Source: Luscinia megarhynchos
Taxonomy: Eukaryota > Chordata > Aves > Passeriformes > Turdidae
Length of the DNA: 64,000 nucleotides
Direction: 5' to 3'
NCBI GenBank assembly: GCA_034336665.1
Contig: CM067568.1
Coordinates: 43,876,770 to 43,940,769 of the forward strand
A program made the position numbers and the translations under genes. Under the pieces are notes generated by a model, which worked only from the letters and a program-made list of their open reading frames with translations, did no database searches and was not told the DNA's origin. Below, one piece after another: positions 24,401 to 36,400 of this stretch. Positions within the stretch are counted from its first letter, which is position 1, and each line of letters starts with the position of its first letter.

Positions 24401-27400
24401 TGCCCATTATCAAGTTTGAATTCCAAGTAAAATATGAATTTAAGTGTTGGTTTTTTTTCTTTATTCTCACTGTAATATGTGTTTTATTTTTAAGCAGCCT
24501 TGTTGTATTAAAGCCCTGTAATTTTCTGTGTTACTTAGTGCCTTTTTCACAGGCAAAGGTCAAATTTGGTATTTCTCTGAAATATTTTTGCTAACCAGCA
24601 CACTTCAGAGAGAATTGTTGGTATATTCAAAGCATGCTGGAAGAATCCTGAAAATATTACATGCTATGAGCTATATATATAGTTTGAGTTTCTATCTAAG
24701 GTTTTTTGAATCAATCTTTTTGTTACTTAACTCCATTGATTGTAGTGAAAGGTTAGGTTAGTATTGACTTTGATTATGTAAACCAGCCAAATACCAAAAG
24801 TAGATGATGTGATGATGAATACTCTCCCTGCATGTGCAAGACATACTGGAGGCAAGATACTTTAAGCCTCCCTTTAGAGATTAAACATACTCTGATTGAT
24901 GGAAAGAGAAGTTTTAATGGGTTCCTGAAAAATGATAAGTCTGAATGTGAGTTAAAGTTTTTTATTTCTCCTTTTTCTCTTTTGCTTCCTTCCCTCTCTG
25001 TCTATTTCAGGCTCCATGGTGTTTTGGATAAGCTGCGATCTGTGACTACTGGTAAGTAAGAAAATTAATTTTGAGTGAAGGTAGCCTTTTTTTTTTTCTG
25101 TGTAGTATTATATGTTTAATGAGTTGCAAAAATATCTTGGCTGTTTTGTTAATTTTTTGTTTATGTGATTTTTTGGATCCAGACTGTTAAGAAAAGTCCT
25201 TTATATTTTGAGATAAAGAATTTATTTTTGAGTGTAGTGTCTGTGTGTTTTCTCTGTGTTTCTTTCTGATGTATTCAGCTAAACAGCTTTCAGCTTGTTG
25301 TGTTTTCAGGACTGTGCAACATCGGGTTTGCAGTTTCGTAGCTACATTTATTGTAAAATCTGTACTGCTCTGCTTTAATGTAAAAGTAAAAGGTATCTGT
25401 CTCCACAGAACCAACCAGTGTAAAATCTTCAGAATCTAATATCTTTGAGAGCAACCTGCCTTCCAGCAAAAGCAGTTCCTGTGTGAGTGATGAGAAGAGG
25501 CGTGGGGATATCTTGCCACCTCTTGCAGTGTCAAGTACTCGGACTGAAAGAAATGACTCCAGAGTTTCAACCAGCTCACAGGAGCAGAGGAACACTGCTT
25601 CCAGGTAAGGCTGCTGGCTACTTCCTAACACACCTTCAGACATTAGTAGTTGTGTGAGTGTAGTAGCCACTCTAAAGTGTATAGACACTTGGAAAGATAC
25701 TTCTGAAGAATAAAGCATTGCTGCAATTTGTCATATAGTAAACACTAAATCAGAGCTCAGTTCTTTAAGCAACATAGAAGCTTAGATTAATTAACCAAAC
25801 TGAAAATATCAGTCTCTGTGTTAAACTTGTGTAAACAATAATACCTTAATGATTCTTCTTCCATCCTGGCTTTGATTAAAAGACAGTTCTATTTTTCCAG
25901 GACTTGACTTGCAGATAACAGTTGGCAATTTCTTTTTTTTCAGGCAGTCTTGTGAAGATGGTTCTGCTTCCCGCTTAACATCTACTGTCAAGCCTTTGAG
26001 GGAATTGTCACCTTCTGAAGCTGTAATTGACATTAAACCTGAACCAGATGATCTAATTGATGAAGACCTGAACTTTGTGCAGGAGAATCCTTTGTCACGG
26101 AAGAAGCCTATAGTGACTGTAACTTACGGTTCCTCTCGCCCCTCGGCCGAGATCTACCGGCCACCAGCTGTCAGGAGTGCAGATGGCATCGCACACGTGC
26201 CCAGATTGGCACAACAGGGCAGCTTGCAGGGGAGCCGGCAGTTAGACACACAAGGCTGCAGGTCTTTGGAAACTGGCCAGATGGGCAATCCAGAAGCACT
26301 TGGCAGCTTAGCAGAAGGTCACAGACCCACCTCCAAACTCAGTGCTGATAAAGTGGGCAGTGAGGTTGGTACAACCTAAACTGTTGTAGAAGTTTATTCT
26401 TCTTTGGAAGCTGTGTACACTTCAGTAAAATCGTGACTTCAGAGAAATCAAAAGACTTCTGTCACTGGTACCAGTAGGTTTGAGATTTCATCCTTTGGGT
26501 CCACTGGTAAAAACAGATTACATAATTTGACACCATTATCTGAGAACTTGCTGCATCTCAAAAGTTAATTACCATGTATATCTTCATGTCATATTGACTT
26601 GGACTAACAAATTAGCACATTATTGAACTGCATATGATGAATCAGAAATTACAATTCTGGTCTTAAGATCATTGAATCAGCATTATCTTCCCTCAGTGCT
26701 GTGTATACTCCCAACTTTACACAGTCATGTAAATCAGGATTATTGGCATGCTGTTGATCAGCACAGATACATTGATGATGATGATGATGAAGATTACTAT
26801 TATTCTATTTAGAACCATGTCAGTTAAGAATTCTTTGGGATGGATGTTGGACAAACTAAGATATGATTGCTGCCCTAAGTACTTTGGAGGCCAAGCTAAG
26901 CCAGGCAGGGTAGTGGTCCTAGCTGATAGACTATCCATATGAATGAATTAAGAGCCTTTTTTGAGAGGAATGTTATAAGAGAGTTATGGCTGCTAATGTT
27001 GAAATGAAGCAAGTATTTTGTATATCTTGTGTTGCAAGTGCATCTGTGTTTATTGCTGCTCATAAAGTTCACTGTCTTTGCCAGCACTTCATTCTGTGTA
27101 AAGGATAATGAATCTTTAATTGGAAATCTAGAATGCTCTACAAAGATATATGGTGGTGTCATTACTTTTTGAGAATGGAGAAGTGCAAATGAGAATATAG
27201 TGATTTATTTAATGTACATAAATCACTGATGAATGTCAGGAATGTCTCTCCTTGGAAATATTTGAAAAGGGTCTTGGGATACTTTTCTTCTATTACTGTT
27301 TCATGAATAATGTCCAGAAGAGACATCGGAGACCTTGCACTGTCTAAACTGGACCATCCTGATCGTGTGTAATAATTAGCCTCTTTTGGAATATGTCATT

Positions 27401-30400
27401 TCCTTGCTAGAAATTAATCCTTAAACTTATCTGAAATTAGAGTTGATACAGGAGAAAAAAGTCATTTATACTTGATTTCACTTTTTTCTCTCAGACTTTC
27501 AACGTGCTCATCTTGAAGAATGCTATAAATTTCTTCGAAGAATTCTGGTTTTCTGTAGGTGTTGGATAATTTTTCTGTACTTGAGAGTTTTTTTTGATGT
27601 TTTTTTTCCTTAATGCTGTTTATAGAGTTACATTTCCAATGAGATGTTTCAGTGTAAATGTGTCTGATTTTCATATTATCCAGTGCAGTTGCTTGTACAA
27701 CTGGAATGGAAGTTCTCCATCTCCTGGCTCCAGATGGGATTGCAGTGCTTTCTCTGCTGGCTTATTGATACACGGTTTATGCTAAATGAGCTGTTCTGCC
27801 TGCTCTGTATGTTGTAGGAAGAAAGCTCCAGGTATGCTAAATGAGCTGTTCTGCCTGCTCTGTGTATTGTAGGAGGAAAGCTCCAGGAAGAGACGACTGC
27901 CTGTTGTAAGCTCAGTAGTCAAAGTGAAAAAGTTCTGTAATGATGGAGAAGATGAAGAGGAAGAGGAAGACTATGGATTGCGAACAGGAAGCATCTCCAG
28001 CAGTGTGTCTGTACCTGCAAAGCCAGAAAGAAGGTACTGAACATCTCAGTGATTCTGAGTTTTCAAGAATTAATGTAATGAAAGGAAACTTTGGAAGTGG
28101 GGAAGATCAGTTTGCACTTTCAAAAATTGACAGACAAAATTTACTAAACCATTTTAATATTTTTTTTACTGTCTTACAACTCTGTGGATGAGATGCCTGG
28201 TTATGCCACCCTTTTGCATTTGGTTTTGTAACCTGTTTTCGTTATTGCATGTGAGATGCAACAGAGTGTGAATTTTTACATTATTTGGGTAAAGTTTACT
28301 GGCAAAAGAGCATTAATGTTGACATGTTTCAGACCAGGTATTTATTGTGGTAAAATAATTTTTCAGTAATTTGATTTATTTTCAGGAATTGTTTTCAAAC
28401 CAGTCATTTGTTCCTTAAGGTGATTTTAACTTTTCAAACAGTCTTCAGAAGTTTTCCTTTTTTTCTGCTCCCTAATTCTAAGTATCAGGCATTAGTCGAA
28501 ATACATGTCTTTTGTATCTGATTTTTAACAATAGAGGAAGAACATTTAAACTAGAGAAGAGGTAGTTCTACTGACCTACAGTACTAGCTTGTATAAGATT
28601 TATTTTAAGCTAATACACTGTATTAAATTTATCTTCACCACAGCACATTCTCTCATTCAAGCCTTCCTTATTGTTGATGTTAAAGAGAAGCAGGAAGCCT
28701 TTTTTTACAAATAAAATGTTTTTGATAAAGTCAGTCTAATTATGCAGCTGGATCATGTTTCTCAGAATAGCTGCATAATTATTTGGGCCAGCACAAACAT
28801 AGCAAGAGATAAGTGGTGGGCAGAGATGGGAAGAAATTAATGGCAGAGAGTGCCTTTCCCATGTAGCATGATTTTACATAAGTTGAGAGGTGAAATCACA
28901 CATCTGGACTTCCATTTTTTAGAGCATTTTGTGGATCTCCAGCTACTGAGGGAATAGATTAACTGAACTGTTTTGGATAAAATAATTTTAGATGGTAATT
29001 TCTGTTAATATTATTTCTGTGTTAACCTGTTGAAACAACTGTCTTTAATGTGAATAGGGTTACTGTGCAATCCATGTACAATTAATGTTTTTTTCTATTT
29101 CCTTTAGACCTTCATTGCCGCCTTCAAAACAGGCCAATAAGAATTTAATACTGAAAGCAATCTCTGAAGCACAGGAATCAGTTACAAAAACGACCAATTT
29201 TTCTACTGGTAATTGCCATTGATTTTGCTTGTGTCAATCTGTAATATTTCTAAACTGTTGTATAAATCCAAGCTAAAGAAAGCACTTAGAGATAAGACAG
29301 AATGATAAATAGCAAGTCTTTTATACTTGAGGGATTTACCATGTCCTGTTTCATTACACTGATGTTCAGTGATGAATTAAGAAAACATAAACGAGTCTGT
29401 GAAGTGTATAGATACTAAATGGAAGTGCCAGAGTATTTTGAAGTCAGTAATTGCCAAGGGGAAGTTAATCAGAATAAGCCAGGTGGTTTGAGCTGTTTAC
29501 TTGATCTCTTTTCCCTTTCTTCACTCTCCTTCTTCTTTCTGCGAGAGGAGGAGGAAAAAGCCAAACAGCAAAAAAATTAAAATGCACTGGATATAGGTAA
29601 TAGAAGTGCAAAATAATGAGGAACAAAGGGATTGATGTGTATCAGGGTATGTTGATAAGTATCAGGATGTGTATAATGATGTATATTGTCCTTTAACAGC
29701 GAGGCTGCAGTTTCAGTTTGGTGATGTTAGTTGCAGTTGACACAGCAGTTGAGCAGGGTTGTAGGCATTCAGTTCTCCTTGCTAGGGAGAGACTTCTGAA
29801 GAAGGGCAAATCCAGCTGTCACATGCACTCATTTCACTGGCTGTTGATAAATCCACACGTTGCACGTTGCCAGGGAAGGAACATTCACTAAACTGCTTAA
29901 ACCATGACTTTTATACCATCTGAAGTCTCTTGCCTGTTATCTCTCTGATTTTGCAAACTGTAAGAAAGAGTACTTTGAGGTGATGCAGGAAGCTCTTCCC
30001 TGTGTACAAAGCAGTATGGCAGGAAATAAGACATAGCTAAATAAGTCTAAATTAATTAAAACTATTGATCTTTTTAGTAGTGGTGATCTTGTAGATTGAC
30101 TTACCAAAATGAGAACGTTACGGTGGAGAGACCAGAAGGCACCACTTTGTTGTTTAATACAAACAGATTTGTGAATCTGAAGTATCATGCAGGTTCTTCC
30201 ACTTCAGAAGTAATATTTAACATATTTTTTGAAGTATTTTGAATGGAATATGGAAGTAAGTGATTTTAAAACACATAGGTAAAACAAAACAGTAAATTCA
30301 TAAATAATGAATCCAGTACTTGAGTGGTACCTTTTAGTTGTTTGTGTCAGAAGTTAAATGCTGTTCTGATACTCAGCCAAGGGAAGAATTTAGCTTCTCA

Positions 30401-33400
30401 CAGATCTGACAGTCTTAGCAGAAGCCAAGTAAAGAAGTCAACCTGTTGTCCTGATAACCCCAAATTCCAAGCTACAACTATCTATACAGAGATTTAGAAC
30501 TATCTGAAAGGAGGTTGTAGTTTGGTCAGGGTTGATCTCTTCCCAAGTAACAAGTGGTAGGACCAGTGGCCTCAGGTGGTGCCTGATGGAGGTTAAGATT
30601 GGATATTAGGTAAAAAGTTCTTGATGGAGAGGTTGTCAGGCATTGGAACAGGCTGTTCAGAGAAGTGGTGAAGTTACCCTTCCTGAAGGTATTTAGAAGG
30701 GATGTAGATGTGGCACTTAGGGACATGGCTTAGTGGTGCACTTGGCAGTGGTGGACTAGGTTTACAGCTGGACTTGATGATCTTAAGGGTCTTTTTCCAA
30801 CCTAAGTGATTCTGTGATTCTGCTGCCATTGAGTTTTGTATTTTCAAGCACTTCAGCTAGGATAGCTAGCTTCATATAAAGAGATATATTGATGATCCAT
30901 GATTATTTATATGAAAGATGGAATGAAAAGTGATTTCAAAACTGTCTGAGAGTACCACATTAATTATATGTAGAAGTGGATGAATGAGTACTTTGCTGTT
31001 GTCACTAATCCTTCTCATGCTGTTTGTCTTAAAAGTATGTTTTCTGATGTGCCACTCACGGTGCTCTGTGCACATGCACAAATAAGCTTGCACACTAAGA
31101 ATTTTACAGGTAGTTTAAAGGTGCTTTTTGTAGAGACAGATGCTTGGGATTTTTTTTGTGTGTGTGTGTGTAGGAATTCGTGAGAGTTACTTTAGCACAA
31201 TATATCTAAAAACAATACTTTTGTGTGATTGGGTAGTATGTAAATGATTTGCCATTGTTTCTCTATTTAAAGTTCCACAGAAACAGACTGTTCCAGTTGC
31301 ACCAAGAACTCGAATTAGCCCAGAAGAATCACAGTTAGAAGTAATTCATGTGCAAAGCAGACTGCCTGTTCTGAGTTCTCAGCTTCAAGTAGAAGAGTCA
31401 AAGGAGCAGACAGTTGAAGAAATTCAAGGTCATCTGATAATATTATTGAAGAATTTATACTAGGGGATGTCATTTTACAGGCTGAGCAGAGAAAAGGAAA
31501 GGAACGCATTTAAGTCTGCATCAAAAGTTGCATGCAGAGCTGCCCTGAAGACCATGCAGCTTTCTAGAGCATGGCTGTTAGATAGATACGTGTATCCAAA
31601 CATGCACAGACAACCTCAGAGGAATTAATCACTAAGCAAGGAATGTTATAGCATTGTGGCATGTCACTGAGGAACAGTTTTGCATAAGCACTTACATTTG
31701 GATAGCTTCTCTTTTCCCCATCCTTTGCATATTTTCCTTAGTATCTTGTAGGAGTAATTCTGTCAGGAAGCTTAAGTGATAGTGAAGATACTAGAGTATT
31801 TAGAACACTTTTCCAGCATATGAAGTACTGCAAGATTCTTTCCAACACATGGTTTCCACACAAATGTTTTTAGTGTTTTATTTTTCAGTTTAAATATAAG
31901 AATACTCTTATTTGCTCTTACAGGACAGCTGATATCAGGCTAACTGTGTCAGCTTTGGTTTTTACATCTGTTTTGAATCTTCTAAAGAACATAGCATTTT
32001 AAGGCAGTCAAAGTGCCTTTTCAGCATGGTTTTCTTATAGAGGATGGGGGATTGTCTTTGTTAGTCACAAGGAATCATAGAAGTAAAGCAGGGGAAAAAA
32101 TATTTCTATAGCAAGTACTCAGTTTATACTTGCTATGTAGATATTTAGATAATGAATAAAATTTGGTTTTGAGTAATATTTTTGTTATGCCATCCCATGG
32201 CCATTGTTAAGGAATGGTAAACATTCATTATTTTAGAAAAGATTTTTGCAGTTGCTTATTCCTCATATAGATGTATTTGGAATCTTTCTGCCACCCTAAA
32301 GTAGCTTAAATTGTATCTATAAAGTATAGAAAAAGCTAAAAAGCTTCATCAGCCTTTGAATTAATGCACAGAAAATAGTAATGCTAAATATTTTCCCTCT
32401 TCTGCCATTGAAATGGAAATGACAGCTTGCTTAGGAAATCTACAAAAAGCAAAAATAATTTTTTAAACCATATCTCAAATGTAGAACAGTGCTGCTCTGA
32501 TTTGCTTCAGCTGTTTTAGGAAGATTGTAAAGTAGTGTTAGTTGCTTTCCTGTGTGTGTGTTCTCTGAGTGGCCAACTCCTCTACAAATGAGGAGGAAGA
32601 GCTTGGCCTTCATCAGTTGCTGTGCCCAAAGACTTCATTTGTACTGAGCAGTGATTATGGGAACGAGTAGTGTCCTACAGTATTTAGATTTTGCCGTGTT
32701 ACTGTTCTGAAACAATGAGGAAAAGGCTCATCATAATGAGAATGGCTTTTGTTGTTGTTAAAAGTGTGAATGTTTTTGTTGTTGATTATTTTTTATCAAT
32801 ATAATTAGAGTGTGCTTCAGTTCTCTAATCTATAGTTTCATGTTGACATGCTGTAAAATATGCTTCTTGTTGCTGTTTTTTTTTTTTAGGAAGTGAACAA
32901 AAGGAGCTCTCTTGTCGCCTTCAGATTGATCCTATGATTGAAGATACCTTGCAAGTGACTCAGGGTTAAGTCTTGTGATCTTTTTATTTTCAAATATAAT
33001 ATTACTGTCCAGTGACTGTTAAGATACTCCTTTTCAATTAATTATACTGATTTCTACAATTTCCTAGTTTCCACATCTCTGAGGAATGAATGCATTACAT
33101 TAGTAGCTGTTCAGACGATGAGAGATTTTGGGGGAATCCTCTCCAATGCTGTTTCAGCTTAGTCATTCCTCTTAAATTCTTGATCTGACCTAATATGACT
33201 TATGGCTTCTGTTGATCCACCTCTGTGGAATTACCAGGGAAATAAAAATGTTTTCTGGAAACTACTAGGAAGAAATTAAAGTAAGGTTAGCTTATTGACC
33301 ATGTAAATTGATACTAGAAATATGCTATAAGTTAAGAGTACAACTACCACCTTATGTTACTCTTTTCTATGTAATTTTTCTCCCAATGCAGATTACTGTG

Positions 33401-36400
33401 AGCCAGAATCTGTGGTCCACTCAGATACTCGGTCATTTATCCTGAAGAAGCCCAAGTTAGCAGAGGACAATGTGCCACAGAACCAGCAATTGGGAAAGAA
33501 GGGCACAGAGGCAGTGCAAGTTCACTCAGGACGTCTGATACAGACACGGTGAAAAGCTACTTCATTTAGGACAGTTACTGGTCAAATTGCTTGTTTGTGG
33601 GTTAGATGGACCCATTTGGTCAGACTTGTGCTTTGTCAGGAGGTGGGAAATCATGCAAAATGGACTGACTTTGAATAGCAGAAGAAAAAAAGCAGGAGCA
33701 AAAAGCTTCCCAAAAATCCTTCTAAATGGATAATAGTCCTAAGGTCAGCTGCAGCTTGAGCATGTCTTTGATTTGTAAGAAAGAAGAAGGAATTGAAAAG
33801 TACTGCTCTTTTGTTCTGATTTCTGAAATCCTAGTCAAGTAATCATTTTGCTTAAATTAGCTTTAGTTTTATACCTGTTTCACCCTTGAATTACATTTCT
33901 TAAGAAGCATCTTTTAACACATTATTGGGTGTGGTGAATCCTGGACAATGATTTAAGGCTCCTTGCTGGAGAGTTTGACAAGGAGAAGCTTAAAGTTCAT
34001 GTCAGCTTCAAACGAAGTTCCAGGTAGGCAATAGTCCTATCTGTTAAGAGTTAAAACCACTCTGAACAGCGTGATGAACTGCATCACATGGGCTGCGGTG
34101 CTTGAGAAAGTGCTGGTGTTTCGTTTCTGTGAGTGGCTTTCAGCAGCCTGTGTTAATTGAAAACTCAGCAAACAAACCCAAAAGGATAACCTGGCAATAT
34201 CACAGTTGAAAGCTGTGACTGTGCTACAGGAGAGATGTAAATTTTTGCATGTGACTAGGTCAGTTTCTGACTGCTTCAGTCTGAAAGTTCTAGCTCATAA
34301 TGTTTTTAATGTTCTGGTTTCTGTCCTCTTAAAGGCATTCTACAATTGTAGTTGCTTTTAGCCTCATTTCATAGAGAAGCAAAGTTTATCCCATTGCTGT
34401 TTGTCAAACATGAGAACTCCACAGTACTCCAAATACTTAGAATCACCTGTCATTCAGGAAATCCCTCAGAGGAAATGGATGGGATGGTGAAAGGCTGGAG
34501 AAAATGTATGTGAACCCTGTTTTAATGTTCTCTCTTACCCATGCTGACTACTGTCAGATACAGGACACCAGGCTAGACTGACCTTTTAGTCAGGCAGAGT
34601 GTCAAAATTCTTAGTATCAGTATTTCAGTTCTCTCATCCTAATTCTAAAAACTTCTACACCACTGCTTCATAATGTGCTTTTCAGTAATTTTGAGGAGAC
34701 ACATGTTATGTGTGTTAAAAGGCTTGTAATTCCAAGAATGATATTTGCTCTTTCTTTCTGCCTCAAGACTGCAAATTCCACAGGATTGACTGTAAATGAG
34801 CTTTTGGATCTGTCTGAGCAGAATGCATCAAACTGAGCTGTACCTGAGAGCTGTAGTTCTTATTAGTGCCTCAGGGAGACTAGAAGACAAACTGTTAACT
34901 GGAGTGCATTACCAGTAATTACTAAAAGAAGCTCTGTTACTGGTTGGCTCTTCATTGATAAGCTTGTACTACTTTCACTCACTAGCATAGCTCACATTCA
35001 TTCAAACCTCTTGAGTCAGAAAATGTAAATTTACTACATGTCTTTGTTTGATAGAGACCAGCTTGTGCAGCCAGAGAAACCTGCTAGTCCCAAGTTCATT
35101 GTGACGCTGGATGGCGTGCCCAGTCCACCAGGATACCTTTCTGATCAGGAGGAGGAAGATTCATGTATAATGGAAGGATTAAAGCCAATTACCCAGCACA
35201 TGTTGGCTGGCAAAGGATTAAAAGGTCTTCAAGCCCAGCAGATGCAAATTGTAACCAGGCAGCTGGAGGACTGTGATGGTAATTATACTGACCTTGATGT
35301 GCTGCTTTGGTCATGGCTACACCTCCTGGATATATAATTCTTAAGAAACCAAACTGATGGTGTTTATTCTTCAAATTAGGGCATTCTTTAGGCAGATGAA
35401 ATGTGGGAGTTCAGTGGGACCATGTTTTTAGAAGCCTTTGTCTTGGTATACTGGAATAATATGGCACATGGTAGTTCTCCACACATCTCAGTACAGGTAA
35501 AATTTGGTTAGTTTTTCTTTTTGAAGAGGAAGTTTTTTGTTGTTGTTTTTTGGGTTTTTTTTGAAAATGTTGTTGGTCTTCATTGCCAGAAATCTGCCCT
35601 TCTAGTTGACCTGTGCAGATGAACAGATGTTACAGTTAACATACTGACATGCATTGAACTTACAAAAATATGTCAGATGGTATTAATGTTTCTGTCGAGG
35701 GCTGTGACACCAGAGGAGCCTGTTAAGTGTAAGGTGTTGGTAGAGTCCAGTAACTAGCACCTGAAAGTAGAACAGTGCATGATTTTACATGAAGGTTTCT
35801 ATATTCTTTATTTCTTTTGAATAACATGGGAAATTGCTTGCTGAACCACATGTTTGAATTGTTTAGAATGCTGGCATGGTGATGAAAAACACAGAGGCTA
35901 CTGTTTTGTCATAGGCCTGTTGAATACTTGCCTGAGGGCTGTGCTTGGATTCATGTTTTTTACGTAGCTTTCTTAAGAAAATTAAGATCTTTATTTTCTG
36001 TAGTAACAGTGTATCTAAATTTCTAAACTAAATAAAGAATACTATTTTATGCTGTACTGAGAACCCTTAAATTTCATGGATCCTGCTGTAAATGTATAAT
36101 GCATTTATGAGAGCACCATAGCAAAAGATCCTGTAAGTCCACATCCTTTCAGTCCCCTGGCTGCAGAAGTACTGCACATATAAGGCAGTCTTTAAGGGAC
36201 TCTTGTGTATCCATGCACTTTACTAGCATAGAGAAACAGTCATTAGAGCTTCCTTGCAAAACCATGCTTATCCATGTGTAGCCTCTTACTCCTCTCCAAA
36301 GCTGTTTGGTACAGGAGAGTGTTGCCAGTACAGTCCTAGCTCTGTTAAGGGCTCCAGTGAAGTAGCAGGGATGGGACTGAAGCTCACACAGAGTCAGGTC

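Noticed and set aside
25290..25718. 142-codon minus-strand frame
   Set aside because: It is the antisense shadow of ZC3H14 exon 5.
27818..27831. 14-nt micro-exon between the duplicated acceptor and the new GTATGC donor
   Set aside because: Including it would shift the ZC3H14 frame, so it is not part of the main mRNA; reported only as a possible decoy.
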